Source: Hippasteria phrygiana (lineage: Eukaryota > Echinodermata > Asteroidea > Valvatida > Goniasteridae). From it: a DNA stretch of 64,000 bases. Below are positions 11,174 to 22,954 of this stretch, piece by piece. Under the pieces are notes generated by a model. The model had not been told where the DNA came from and searched no databases. It was given only the letters and a program-made list of their open reading frames with translations. Made by a program: the position numbers and the translations under genes. Location: the NCBI GenBank assembly GCA_037893225.1, contig JAZGUH010000184.1, forward strand, positions 1,054,001 through 1,118,000. Direction: 5' to 3'. Numbering within the stretch: position 1 is the first letter of the stretch; every line of letters begins with the position of its first letter.

Positions 11174-11657
11174 TTTAAAGGCAGTGTACACGATTGGTCA
11201 TTGTTGCAATTTTCAGAAATGGGCAGATTTGGGGGGTTAGTATTTTTTAGGAAATATCGTTCCACTGACCTGTTCAAAGTTTTGCGTTGTTAGGTGGCGA
11301 AAAAAACAGGAGAAAAACGGCGCTCGTTTTCAACCGTCGGGCGGATGATAGCCTTTATTCAAGGCGCGCATGGCTATCTGGGCGCGTGACGCGCCCTGAA
11401 TGCCAGCATGTCCGGGGCGCGCCATAGCCACGCGCGCCTTGACTAAAGGCTAAAGGGCAGTTTTCCAACGATTTCCAGCTGGAAATCGTTGGAAAACGAT
11501 ATATATTCCACTTTTCTTGACAACGACAGCACACCTGGTGCTATAATTTCACAGGATGATTGAGACTACTATTAGCTTACAGTCTAGTAAGGTATTTTGT
11601 AATAATTCAGTAAAAGAAAATTGGGAGGACTACCAATCGTGTACACTACCTTTAAAG
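11174..11657. mobile_element. 'AAAGGCAGTGTAC' TIR element, copy 2 (both ends)
   Basis: Left end TTTAAAGGCAGTGTACACGA and right end TCGTGTACACTACCTTTAAAG are inverse copies, defining a ~484 bp element. Internally AGGCGCGCATGGCTA pairs with TAGCCACGCGCGCCTTGA, and CCAGCTGGAAATCGTTGGAA forms a second small hairpin. Confidence 0.7.
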
Positions 11658-12990
11658 TTAGTTTATTTTGCACAGTTGCCACAAAGTTTAATCCACATTT
11701 CTTTAAGAAATATATTATAACAGTTTATGTCTAAACTATACATGTACATATTTGTAATATGTATGTGCTTATAGTGGATGAACTGCAAACAGGTACATTG
11801 TGTACAGTGTTATTACATAAAACATGAACCCCTAACGTGTGCAAATATGAAAAAATATTATTACACGTAAGTTGATACGTGGAACACACAAGGTCATGAA
11901 GGTGCATGTATGTGTTGTATAAAATTTGTATGCACTTTTGTGTGCACTAAAGGAGATTACACACTGACTGGCGCTTGGTGCTAATATCCAAAGTAATGGT
12001 ATCACACAGTAATGCTTTAAATAACAAAAACACTGTGTATACAGTAAACCTGCTTTCCTCATAGAATTTTGCACGGTTAGAAACGGGACGAGACTAGCCC
12101 ACGAACGGTAGGCCTGTAATGATGCATCGATATATCGATAATCACGATATTAAATTGCTGCAATACGGCATCGTGATATGAAAATGCATACATACTTGAG
12201 ATTGCTGACTAGACTGGCAATCATAGCATTGATCAATTTACTGAAGCAACATGGCTTCTGGTTTTCTAAAACAAACCACCATCACAAAAACAACACAAAT
12301 GAAAAACAAAAACAAAGGGTGATTGTAGGGATTCAGTGTAAAACACCACACCAGCTGCAGACAACTGGCCCGTAGGCTAGGGGGATTCAGGGGTTCAAAC
12401 GAACCCTCACTCGGTGACGAGTTCTGCTCAAATTTTTTTAAAAATTAGTTAACCGGTCTTGCCTTTTTTCCCGCTATTCAGCCGGGAAATCCTCTGAGTA
12501 TGCGCAGTTGGTCGTTTCTTGGCGTGCTTAACTTCATATAACAATAAACTGCCCTTCCTGTCGAGTTGGCACATGGTTGAGTGGTTTATGCTGGTGACTC
12601 ATAAGCGACAGCGTTACCCTGATTTAATTGCAGATAATAAGCTTTTTTTCTTTTCTGATTCATGGCTCTGAAGAATTTTTTTTAAAGGAAAATAAAGTCC
12701 GAAATTCCATTTTGGTCTGGGGCATGATTCCTATCTTGTGAATACGAAGTCAGAATGTCAATGAATTCATGGAACCAGACTAAAACACTCGGGTCAAATA
12801 TCTAGCCAATGCCTAAAAAACTGACCGCCCACAAAATCCACGCAACCCCCAAAAATTATTTAGAAAAATATCTCGGCTTTGAGTTGTAAACACCAGCATT
12901 TTGTTCAATCTTGAACAAGCAATCCCGGCATCTGACGCTTGAACACTTCATGTTATGGATAATTTACCAAAAGTTCCACTTTGGGGTTTG
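11658..12990. other. Intron 1 DNA, mostly unrecognised
   Basis: Contains a CGATATATCGATAATCACGA palindromic stretch near 12126-12150, possibly an end of a hAT-type element. No gene or complete element was recognised. A C run is at 12991-13015. Confidence 0.4.
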
Positions 12991-13088
12991 ACACCCCCCC
13001 CCCCCCCCCCCCCCCAGTCTCGGGGCAGGATCGGGCCTAGACGAGATGCAAGCACCCCTACCAAATGCAGCACATCCCACCAAGAACT

Positions 13089-16000
13089 AGGGGTGTTCAT
13101 TTTCGAATAATTTAGTATTCGATTAATTTAGTATTTGATTATTCAAAACTGTTTGACCGAATATTCGATACTCGCCGATCAAGTTTTTCATGCATCAGCT
13201 GCAACTGCATGCCACGCCTGTAAAAAGTTGCACGCAAAGCACGGTGGTGTTTGTTTAACGTGCGGCGATCGATATTATGGACTGCCCGATCGACTTTTGC
13301 CTGTGCCTGTTGTCTCAATATCATTACGGGTACATATAACGTTCTGATGACAAGAAACCAAACTAAAGCCTGACTTGACACTTATTTTATAAGTGTCAAG
13401 GATTTTACGGATGAGTACAATAAACCTCCCTCCACAAAAAAAGTTACCGTCGACAAAAGTTACCGTCTATGGTATATGTTCTGTCAAACCTACTCATTGG
13501 GGATATCGTTCATTTTCAAGATGTCAACATCAAATACCGACATTATTGTCCCCCTATCGACCGTTTAATAATTCTGAATCTTCTGCAGTGTCTGCTCAAC
13601 CGGACCTGCGCCTTTCCCGGCGGGGCCGTGAGGCCACACCATCGGTCCCCACATCTGTATCAGTGGCTACATAACGTTCGCACCCTCACTAAAGACAGTA
13701 GCTTATATATACTTACAAATTTTTGCAGAAAACAAAACATTGACTTACTATGCATTAAGGAGCATCGACGAGTTTTAACTGGCGATACTTCTGTAATTGA
13801 CGTCGGCAAGGGCTGGACCGCCTATCTGGCCTCTGCTCGAACTGGAGGGCACGGAGGTGTATCATTTCTCTTAACGCCGCCATACTTGGCTTCGGAAAAT
13901 TACATGATAGAATCAATACAATAACTATACAACTGCACAATATGAAATTGAACGTTCTCAATGCAAACATGCCAACATCCTGTGGCAACCTACAAAAAAC
14001 TGTCGACTGCATCGACATTATGAACTCATACCTCGTTTCCAGATCCACACGTGATATAACTGTGATCGCAGGCGACATGAATGCCGACTTACCTGCTGAC
14101 GTTATTACCATAACAAATAATCATGGCTATCGACAAATAACCTCACCACACACCGAAGTGGCTAACTTTGTTGCATCCAACAAACTCATTGCTACCAATA
14201 GTGTACAAAAACAATCTAAAATTTAGACATTCTACGGACCACGTAATTGAAAAGTCCGCCTGGACTACGTATTCATCAGCCAAAGCAAGGCGCGGCTCAT
14301 CCAAAAGGTACAAATTAAACGGTGAGATTACAGTGTGTGCGGTCGGACCACGCAATGGTGATCACACGATGTAGTCTCCGAGTATGGAAACCGACGAAAC
14401 ATCACAACTCTGCAACGAGACCACCATCACTGGCTGTCTCTCAAAGTGCCTGCCACACGTCGACGGTCCATGGAAGAGGTCGCACGGCGGACGTGATAAC
14501 TACCAGTCTGTTGCTGAAGCAATACACGCTGCAGCAGATACAATTCTGCCCAAGCGCAAACGCAACCCACCACAATCATTTCTATGGGACAACGACCTAG
14601 AGGTACAACAGACACGTTCTCGGCTTGGGCGGATGCACGACGGCGAAATCCGAACTCTGCTCAACTTGAGCTGGAAGCTTTCATTGACAACATGTACAAA
14701 CGTCGACGAGAAGAAATAATCAGCGAAGTGGTTGACGAAATCATTTTCACCACGAGGCCAGACGAGGCAAAGCTGTTAGGAAAGGCATCGCATATATGAC
14801 ATGCAAGAAGGCCCAGACCACCAGCACTTATAGCAGCTGACTCTATCGAAGATCGCCTTTCCAAAGTTTACGACCACTTTCGTGCCTTGCTCAATGCCCC
14901 TCAGCCACCATTCTGGATCCCATTACCATACAACAAATTGACCATGCACCTGCCATTGATACCGACCTAATTACCGAGAGAGAACTACTCAAGGATTGCA
15001 AAACCATACCATGCGGTAAAGCAAGTGATAACATACCATCCGATGTCGCCAGGCTGCTGCCAATAGCCAGACTAACACTTCCAATCATGAATTCCATTCT
15101 AGATGGCAACCCACCACCTCCAGAGTTCATTACGTCTATCATCGTTACAGTACCGAAGAAGAGCAACTAAACATCGCTCAACAACTAACGTGGACTTTCG
15201 TTAATGTCAGTCAATGCCAAGTTGTTTAATCGAGTTATGCTTGTGGTACCTATGATCGAATGGAATCTCTACTTTGGAATCGGCAAGCCGGCTTTTGACC
15301 CTATCGCAGCACCACGAAGCAAATCTTGTGTGTCAAACTCTGTATTGATGCATGCAGAGTGCGCAAGAAGAGCCTTATTGCCATATTCTCCGACTATAGC
15401 AAAGCATTTGACTCTGTAGACAGAGCATGTCTACCTGTGATCCTAAAATTCTATGGAGTACTTACGCAAATAGTTGATGCCATCATGCGAACATCAACAG
15501 GTGACACTGATCGGTTCGGAACTACATCTGGCATGTTGCAAGGTGATACTTGGGCGCCGTACCTGTTCATTGTGCTCGACTATGTTCTCCGCATTTCGTT
15601 ACATGCGAAGATGCTGATGGGTACATGGTTCGCTGAAGGTTGTCTTCACGTAACCTGGCGGTTATAAGTTACCTGGTCTTGGCTTCGCCGATGACACTGT
15701 ACTGATGAGTGACACAGTCGATGCCGCACAGCGCCAATTTCACCGGTTTGAACGTGCCTCAGCACAAGTGGGTCTGCGTATAAACCCGCAGAAAACTGAG
15801 GTTATGTGTTGATCCAACTACACCAATCTGTACACTATCAGTATCAGATGATCCGCTGCCTACGTGCACAGAGTTCTGCTACCTTGGATGTAACGTCATC
15901 AACATTAGATCCGCTTTTCAACATCGACATCTGGCATGGCTGGCATGCCAAAAACTCGATATAGAGTATGAACCCGTTCTGTAAGCGATCACATAAAGGT

Positions 16001-16662
16001 CAAACTATTTGCCGCGTGCATTGAGTCGGTTCTTTTCTACAGTGGGGCTTGCTGGACGCTAACGGAAACGCCAGAGAAAATGGACGCGTCACACCGAGCT
16101 TTGCTACGCTACGCACTGAATGTCAAACACCCCGAGCGCATCACCAAAGTTGAACTCTATTGCCGAAGCAAAGTCATACCGGCATCAATAACGCTCCGCA
16201 AACAGCGCCTACATCTGATTGGACATGCATCCAGGCGCGACATCCCACTCGCATCGCTTTTGGATAAAAAATAACCAACCCACAGAACCGTACCGTAGAG
16301 GTGGCGCACTTTTGCGAACCTACCAACAGCAACTTTCTGATGACCCGAGGATGGTTGGTATTGGCTTGAATCGGCTATACCAAGCCACTCAAAATGCCGA
16401 ACAATGGAAACGAACAATTAACACGATATGATGTAGTCTGAGCAATGCCTGTGCGCTGCATGCGCACAGACGTCACCATGATGATGACCGTCGACAAAAA
16501 GGGACATTTAACACTGCTAAGCGCCTTACCTTTTATATTAAAATAGCATCAGTCGTATCTGACTACATGCATACATGTATATTATTTGAATATTCGAACC
16601 GGTAAAAAGGTATTTAAATATTCGGTTGACGATCGAATATTCGGTATATTCGGCACAGCCCT
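13089..16662 (+). mobile_element. hAT-like TIR element interrupted by a non-LTR retrotransposon
   Basis: It starts AGGGGTGTTCATTTTCGAAT and ends ATATTCGGCACAGCCCT. Both flanks (13089-13458 and 16487-16662) align with the 526 bp element at 43440-43965 read in reverse, which has no retrotransposon. That copy therefore shows the empty site. The AGGGNTG-type TIR and repeated TATTCGAATATTCG resemble hAT-type MITEs; the superfamily is an inference. Confidence 0.75.
13459..16486 (+). mobile_element. Degenerate non-LTR retrotransposon (LINE) with apurinic endonuclease and reverse transcriptase remnants
   Basis: A ~3.03 kb insertion flanked by 13 bp direct repeats ACCGTCGACAAAA (13446-13458 and 16487-16499). 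Endonuclease-like pieces come first (about 13740-14220), with IAGDMNADLP near 14065. The reverse transcriptase follows: FSDYSKAFDSVDR near 15390, GMLQGDTWAPYLFIVLDYVL near 15530, and GFADDT at 15681-15698. A C-terminal zone (16080-16280) with ELYCRSKVIPASITLRKQRL resembles the tail after the RT of RTE- or CR1-type elements. It ends in CACCATGATGATG, a short triplet tail. Many frameshifts and stops show it is dead; clade assignment is tentative. Confidence 0.8.
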
Positions 16663-16784
16663 ACCAATGACGCAGATAGAACAGCCTTTTCTGGTTGCAC
16701 AAACTCTACTTCTTTTTCAAAGCATTAAAATGAATTACATTGATGTCTTTTTTGTTAGCAATTCGGGGAAACAACCACATAGGG

Positions 16785-16862
16785 AAACATCACTCAGTTG
16801 GTGGAGCGCCGGTACGGTATTCCGGAGGTCGCAGGTTCAAATCCTGCTCCTGCCAGATTTCT
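16785..16862 (+). mobile_element. tRNA-derived SINE head
   Basis: CACTCAGTTGGTGGAGCGCC resembles the pol III A box/D arm and GGTTCAAATCC the B box/T arm. The acceptor stem does not pair, so this is not a tRNA gene. The middle part (CGGTACGGTATTCCGGAGG) is close to the minus-strand copy at 55715-55805, indicating one SINE family. Confidence 0.6.
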
Positions 16863-17092
16863 CAATTCACTTTGAAAATTCATTCAAAATTACCTAGTCG
16901 GTTTCCCCCGTGGTTTGTTTGATAACACTTTTTGGGTGTATAAATTTGCAATCCGTACAGTATGTATTAAATACGTATTGCATTTTTACCAAGTATCGTG
17001 ATTCATATCGTGTCATAAAATAGCGATTGTTACACGTCCAACGAACAGTGCTGTCAACATTTGTGTATGCACTGTTTGCAGCCCTCTATGTA

Positions 17093-17708
17093 TAGTTGAA
17101 CTTTGCTATAACGAACACCGGTATGCCGACTATTTGGCTATAACGAACATCATCTTTGGCTCCCATATTGTTATATTAAAGGTACATATGTAATGCTTAT
17201 GCTGTACTTTTCAGAAATAAATGGATTTAGGGGTTAGTATTTTATAGCATGCTAGCAAATACTGTAACACTGACCTGTTTAAAGTAGTGTGTTCCTTTAA
17301 TGCTGGGAAAACGGAGAAAACAAATCTGTTCTACATGTACATGTACATGTACATGTAGTAGTCTGGTTCCCTGCTATGACAAAACAGAGCAATTTATAGA
17401 GTCGGGGGAATTATCAGGTCGGGGAACTAGACTATTTCCCAACGATTTTCGGCTGACAATTAGTGGAAAACGATATAAATTTCCAGAATTTTGAGAACGA
17501 CAGCACACTAGGTGCCATGATTTCACAGGATGCTTGAGACTGCTATTTACCTAGTCTAATACTGTATTTCGTAGTACATGTAATTCAGTAGTTTTGGGTT
17601 TTTTTATGTTTGCAAATGGTGTATGCCATTGTTCACCATAACGAACGACCACGACAGTGAACATTTTGTTGTGGATCCCATGATGTTCGTTATAATGGCG
17701 TTCGACTG
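17093..17708. mobile_element. Pogo-like TIR element with a nested insertion
   Basis: Left end TAGTTGAAC...TATAACGAACA and right end TGTTCGTTATAATGGCGTTCGACTG are inverse and match the ends of the element at 30929-32301 (CAGTGGAACGCCGCTATAAC). A TA lies outside the left end. The interior 17185-17620 is a diverged AAAGGCAGTGTAC-type element, so this is a nested pair. Confidence 0.6.
17185..17620. mobile_element. Nested relative of the AAAGGCAGTGTAC element
   Basis: It shares TTTTCAGAAATAAATGGATT, GGGGTTAGTATTTTATAGC, GGTGCCATGATTTCACAGGA and the closing TAATTCAGTA with the copies at 10240-10605 and 9754-10205. It includes (TGTACA)n at 17331-17357. Confidence 0.5.
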
Positions 17709-17879
17709 TGCTGTACATGTACATCACACATCAGTGAAAATATGCACAAATTCTTCATGTAATGCAGTAATGTGATCTGGGGTTATAGGTCATTATATGT
17801 TTAATGTACATTTGTGCAACTGTACTGTGTACTTTTGTATACAGTTTCCCTATAAAAATTCTACCATAGTTACATGTGT

Positions 17880-17906
17880 ATTTATTTATTTATTTATTTA
17901 TTACAT
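17880..17906. repeat. (TTTA)n microsatellite
   Basis: Six to seven ATTT units, followed by TTACATTTCTTTACCCAGGG. A second (TTTA)n run is at 24220-24246. Confidence 0.85.
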
Positions 17907-18099
17907 TTCTTTACCCAGGGTGTGCCCAAACAGTTTAAAACTGGTTTCCATTGGGGCCCTGCATATTATTAGTTAAAACTGAATATTTACATATTCATAC
18001 AAAACATTTAAACAAATACAATAATGTTTACACAAATAAATCTATTTTTCGGTTAACTTTTCAACTCTCCAGAAGCCTATTGCTGATTTACGGGATGGG

Positions 18100-18740
18100 C
18101 GAAAATGCAGATCAGCGTAAATGACAGAAATATTACTGATAGATGGCTTTACGTAGCCGGAGAAATGAGGAAAAAAACCGAACCACAGACATATCCGAAC
18201 ATTTAGACTGGTGCTGCACATGCAACCAAAGTGCCAAGGGAACCTCTCTATAGGGGGTTTATCAAACCCTGGCTTGGGCTTGGGCTTGGGCTTGGGCTTG
18301 GGCTTGGGCTTCGTCTCCAACTATTCCCCAGCCCCATGATCTGAAGCCTTGAATACGTAAATATATAATCCGGCTCAGGCTCAGGATTACAATATATGAT
18401 TTTGATACATATAGCAAAAACAGTGTCCAAGATCTTGCCGAATCTGGGGACATAAAATTACGCGAAGACCAAGCCCAAGCCCATCAAGCCAGGGGTTTGA
18501 GAAATGCCCTATGAATTCCAACAGTCGACTTTTCCGAACCAATCCTAGCATCCCCGAAATGATATTTTTTTATTTTCTCAAAGATTTTCAGACAAACGGC
18601 ACATTTTCAAGGGGTGGCTGTGCACATGAATATATTCTACTTTTGAATGATCTTTCCAACCCTAGTAGTATTTTTAGTGCAAATGCTTTTTGTATAGCCA
18701 ACATTGTAGTTCGGTGGCATTCATAAGTCAAAGTGTCCCT
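18100..18740 (+). repeat. Dispersed repeat shared with 27235-27660
   Basis: CCGAACATTTAGACTGGTGC, TTTTCAGACAAACGGCACAT and ATTCTACTTTTGAATGATCT appear in this order here and, with small changes, at 27235-27660. The other copy is interrupted by a hairpin. This copy contains the GGCTTG array. Non-coding. Confidence 0.6.
18269..18311. repeat. (GGCTTG)7 hexanucleotide array
   Basis: Seven tandem GGCTTG units. They create an apparent Lys-Pro repeat reading frame on the minus strand that I do not regard as coding. Confidence 0.85.
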
Positions 18741-19629
18741 TATAAACTAACTTTTAAAAACCGTAATTTTCCTTGGTTGAGTGCACTTGGCTCTAATCCA
18801 CCGAGTAATGTGATCCATTAAAATGGAATCATTGTAGTGAAAAATAATGTGGGATTTAGGGTGCGGGTTGTTAATTCTAAAGAGAATCTGACCACTGATA
18901 CACATACACTGTACATGCATATGTATACATCCAATAAGTTCATAGGTGAATACATGTATTGGTCGTCTGCTTATTCAGAGTTTGTTGTATAAAGCTGCAT
19001 TCGCATTGGACCTAGTAGAATGCTTTGAAAATTGTGAAATTATTGTCTGTCTACAGATATGTCAATATAGAGAGCAATACACAAAAAATATGTTGTATTG
19101 TCCTTTTTAATTTGGAAAAAAATAATGCAAATTGGCTCACTTTTGAAAATCCTATCATCTGAAAAAGCGTACGTCACGTCCATTTGCATGTCATGCGTTA
19201 TGCATTTATTGCGCGTGACGCAATGTGTGTAGTCCGATCGTTGCACTTGGTACAAGTTCATACATAGTATGTACATGAGTACGCGGCATTTACACATAAT
19301 ACATGTTGAATTAACTGATCGTCTCTGTATCCCATCATGTAAGCCTACTATTTCAATTCCAAATCTGAGTTTAGTATGGATGACAACACGCGATGACGTC
19401 GAGGTTTAACAGCGCACCGCCGACGGCAGCAGGGGGAGAACTTTGAGTATAAGCGCGAAATTTGAATATTTAATTAGCATCTTTCTCTTGTCCATTAATT
19501 AATAATGATGGATAGAAAATGACAATATTTAGCACGAATTTGGTTTCTTGTAATTCATAATCAAGCTACTAATCCTTTTTAGAGAAATAAACTTTGGTTA
19601 TAGTACAATGTAGGTCTTTAAAATTGTAC
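18741..19629. other. Intron 1 DNA, nothing recognised
   Basis: Mostly AT-rich sequence with no shared repeats noticed and no convincing reading frame. Confidence 0.45.
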
Positions 19630-19997
19630 AAAGGTACCGTGCGTAATTGTTAACCTGTGGTTATTCTTCCGTGCGTCCGCACTTGGATTACAATGCTCGT
19701 GGAAAAGTCCATGGCCACGTAAACTTTGCAGTGTTCAAAATGCACGTTTTACATTTACAGTGGCTGTCTGCACTGGACTTTCATTGACGTAAAACTGGCC
19801 ATGTAACTATTCCGCTGCACGATTGGCCCTGTAAAAGTTCCCACTCCGGAGGGATAAACGGACAACCGACGATCGACACTTGACAATTTGGACAGTTTAC
19901 ACAGTTTACCGGCTGTCCGCACTGGACTTAAATTGGTAAAGTTGACGGCAGTCTCCGTACGTTTTACCCCAAAAAAGTCCAATGCGGACACGCCTTA
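19630..19997. mobile_element. GTCCGCACTGGAC-motif TIR element, copy 1 (left end damaged)
   Basis: It closes with AGTCCAATGCGGACACGCCTTAA and internally repeats GTCCGCACTGGACTT in both orientations (19672, 19765, 19915). Related copies: 32697-33175, 38093-38757, 39121-39801. No coding potential. Confidence 0.6.
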
Positions 19998-20035
19998 AGC
20001 CCCTTCTACTCTGAGCCAATGTGACGTAATGATAT

Positions 20036-20815
20036 ACAGGGTGGTAAAAAAAAAACACGGAACGGCCTATTTTCAGTGCCCTGCGACCAGAAAATCTTTC
20101 TAGATGAAATATGATACCAAGTTCACTCGATTCGGTTCAGCAGTTTTTATTCCAGGGACCTTTTTCTCGAACAAAGTCGGGGGGGGGGGGGGGTCAATTG
20201 GACAGACCATCAACAGATCTAGCACGAAGGCAATGCCCCCGGAATAGGCTTATTGACCGTATTGTTGGAAGGGATTAATGCTGCGTAATAAATTAATCGA
20301 ATATGCAATTTAATAAAATAAACTATCAAATAGAATGTTATTTTCAAACTTAACATCAAATGGCACATCCTCACAACTGTTCTGTTTTAAAACATGTATT
20401 TGAATTAAGTATCCAAATCTCTCGGGTTTCATCACATTTTAGGGCAAAGTTTTCAATCTACTGTCTTGCAATGCGTCCCTCGACATGACCTCCTCCTACT
20501 TGAATACAAACTTCTGCTCTCCGGTACATGTCCATCATTGCTCGAACAATCGTTTCTCTGGGAATATTCCTAAGGGCCTCCTCTACTTGTTGGAGGTTGA
20601 CAAACGGTACAACATAAACGATGGATCCCCAGAGGAAGAAGTCCAACTTTGTTCCAGAAAAAGGTCCCTAAAAATGAAAACTACTGGCCCGAATCGGGTG
20701 AACTTGGTATCATTTTTCATCTAGAAAGATTCGCCGTCCATCCAAACTAGTTTTTCTGGTCGGAGGGTACTGAAAATAGGTCGTTCCGGTGTTTTTTTGA
20801 CCACCCTGTATATAT
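20036..20815 (-). mobile_element. Decayed mariner-like transposon with long TIRs
   Basis: ATACAGGGTGGTAAAAAAAA at the left is inverse to the right end (TTTTTTTGACCACCCTGTAT), with TA outside. Similarity between the arms extends about 150-170 bp (CGACCAGAAAATCTTTCTAG / CTAGAAAGATTCGCCG; CAAGTTCACTCGATTCGG and its inverse). The only transposase remnant lies between them on the minus strand. Confidence 0.7.
20458..20646 (-). pseudogene. Mariner transposase C-terminal remnant
   Basis: About 62 residues starting DFFLWGSIVYVVPFVNLQQV and ending CIQVGGGHVEGRI. The DFFLWG motif followed by a C-terminal GGH is characteristic of the end of mariner/DD34D-type transposases, where the aspartate of the DFFLWG box region closes the catalytic domain. 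The upstream transposase parts are missing, so it cannot encode an enzyme. Family recognition is by motif memory, not by alignment. Confidence 0.65.
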
Positions 20816-20904
20816 GTACATGTACATGTATCTCGATCTCGTGCATCTATACATGTATACTACTACATGTACATGTGTGTACATGTACATGTAGTTCTAC
20901 AGGA

Positions 20905-21200
20905 TGTACAAAACTTGTGGACTGCATACTCGTGATAGGTAAAGGTTTGAAGTAGCACCATGTGTGAACTCTCTTTTGTGAGTTTGTTAAGGGTACGTTC
21001 TCAAAAGAACTGGGGAAACTCAACGTTTTGGACACTCGACCCGTAAACTCTGCCCGTTGTCAGGAGACTGTCTCCTGACAACGGGCAGAGTACATGTATA
21101 CTGTCCGAAACGTTGAGTTCTTTTCAAAACCCTACAAACTCACAGAAGAGTTCATACATGGTGCTATACCACAAATCTCTACCTTATGGCTACCTTCAAA
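20905..21200. repeat. Foldback element with perfect central hairpin
   Basis: CTCTGCCCGTTGTCAGGAGA is followed at once by its inverse around 21064. Outer similarity continues (CAACGTTTTGGACA / TGTCCGAAACGTTGAG; GAACTCTCTTTTGTGAG / CTCACAGAAGAGTTC) for about 140 bp per arm. Confidence 0.65.
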
Positions 21201-21436
21201 CCTTCAAATCTTTACTGTGATGATCGACAAAGATTCTTCAAACCTCGAGTGAGAATATCGGGACTGCTGGTTGGAACAAATTTCTACATTCTCACTTTTC
21301 AGTCCATGCTTGCGGGCCAGGCCAAAATCTATGTTCCAGTAGCTGTTAGCCGCCGATTTCACGAAACGCCAAGGTTTGAAAAGAGGGATCCATTTTAACT
21401 GGCGACGGATGCTACCTATTTCTGCAGAAATGGGCG

Positions 21437-22197
21437 CAACCTCTTGAATACGGACGACGGCCATAGCTGTGGTTTGATAAAGACCACCTGGCCAGTAGTC
21501 CTCTATCATAGGCATAGCCCGGGGGGGGGGGGGGGGGGGATGTAAGGGGGTATGTAAGGGGTATGTAAGGGGTATTTACCCCCCACCCCAATATTTTCAT
21601 TACCCTTTTTTTTTTATTTGATACCCCAAAATTTCACACAAATTGAAACCCTGCCCTCTATATCTACAACATACATGTACCTGTTGGTTTTTTATTTCAC
21701 AAGCTAGTTTGGCAAGTTCAATAACCTCAAAGTGGATTTTGTTCTCTTATAGGAACGGGGCCCGTAATGTACACAATCGGCGTAACATTTAAATAATTTC
21801 CTTCATGCTGCTGGCCCTCGTGTGCCCTCACTGAAAAATGTTAGTGCCCCCCCCTGTGCCCCCAATATATCGAGTGCCCTATTTCACGTCTACCCACCAA
21901 TAAGAATGACCTCTGTCTATATGCCTTTGTCCATACGCGCATTCCTGCACATACTTAATCCATTCATGTTTCAAATTGTTCTTGATAGAGTGTGATGAAT
22001 AGATGGAGCTTACTTAATAAAGAAAGCTTTCATTCACACGAAAGGGGTTCTCCAAGTGTGCAGAAGACCACTCTATTCAGTGTGGTGTACATGTACATTG
22101 TTTGTGTTTACACTTGGCTGCATAACCCATTTTTGGCATACCACAGGGCCACCACCCCTCAATAACAGTTGACACGAGGGGTCAATAACCCTTTCTG
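21437..22197. mobile_element. Family C TTAA element split by a G-rich repeat
   Basis: CCTCTTGAATACGGACGACG and GACCACCTGGCCAGTAGTCC match the start of the family C copy at 47018; the match resumes at about 21908 with CATTCCTGCACATACTTAAT and ends GACACGAGGGGTCAATAACC. The interval 21511-21907 includes a ~20 bp G run and is foreign to the family. Confidence 0.55.
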
Positions 22198-22340
22198 TAC
22201 CACACACAGTTGACCTCCAGATCCATGCATCCTGTGAGGACACATCCACACAGCCTGAAATATGTGTATCTCCAGTGTAGGAACTGACTTGACTGAATGT
22301 GTAAGAGAACGGGGCTATGACAGAAAACCATTAAAATTCT

Positions 22341-22805
22341 GTTTAAACGTAGTGTACATGATTGGTCATTGTTGCAATTTTCAGAAATGGGTGGATTTTG
22401 GGGTTAGCATTTTATAGGAAATATCGTTTCACTGTATGACAAAGTTTTGCGTTGTTGGATGGCGAAAAAAAAACCAGAGAAAAATGGTGTTCATTTTCAA
22501 CCGTCGGGCGGATGAATAGTCAAGGCGCACGTGATTACCTGGATGCGTGACGCGCCCCGAATATGCCAGCAACGGGGGGCGCCACTCGTCCGGGTAGCCA
22601 CGCGCACCTTGACTAAAGGCTACAGGGCAGTTTTCCAACGATTGCCACCCGGAAATCGTTGGGAAAACGATATAAATTTCCACCTTTCTTGACTACAGCA
22701 CCTGGTGCCGTCATTTCACAGGATGATTGAGACTACTATTAACTTAGTGTAGTAAGGTATTTCGTAATAATTCAGTAAAAAAAAAAATTGAGGATTTCCA
22801 ATCAT
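22341..22805. mobile_element. 'AAAGGCAGTGTAC' TIR element, copy 3
   Basis: TTTAAACGTAGTGTACATGA starts the element and the body follows copy 2 closely (TTTTGCGTTGTTGGATGGCG, CAACCGTCGGGCGGATGA, CACGCGCACCTTGACTAAAG). The right TIR is degraded to TTTCCAATCATGTTAATA. Confidence 0.6.
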
Positions 22806-22954
22806 GTTAATATTTACTGGTTGCATGAGAAAGGTAAGACTAAGAGACTGTATAAAGAAGAGATGACACCTCCCAGTGTTATACTAATTCCCTACATCCG
22901 ATTTTACAAAACACACTCATAACGTACATGTATAACATATGTCGTTGCGTTGCA

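Noticed and set aside
12115..12180. Second hAT-like terminus with CGATATATCGATAATCACGA
   Set aside because: No matching opposite end could be placed with confidence, so no element is called.
18042..18320. Lys-Pro repeat protein on the minus strand
   Set aside because: Created by the (GGCTTG)7 microsatellite.
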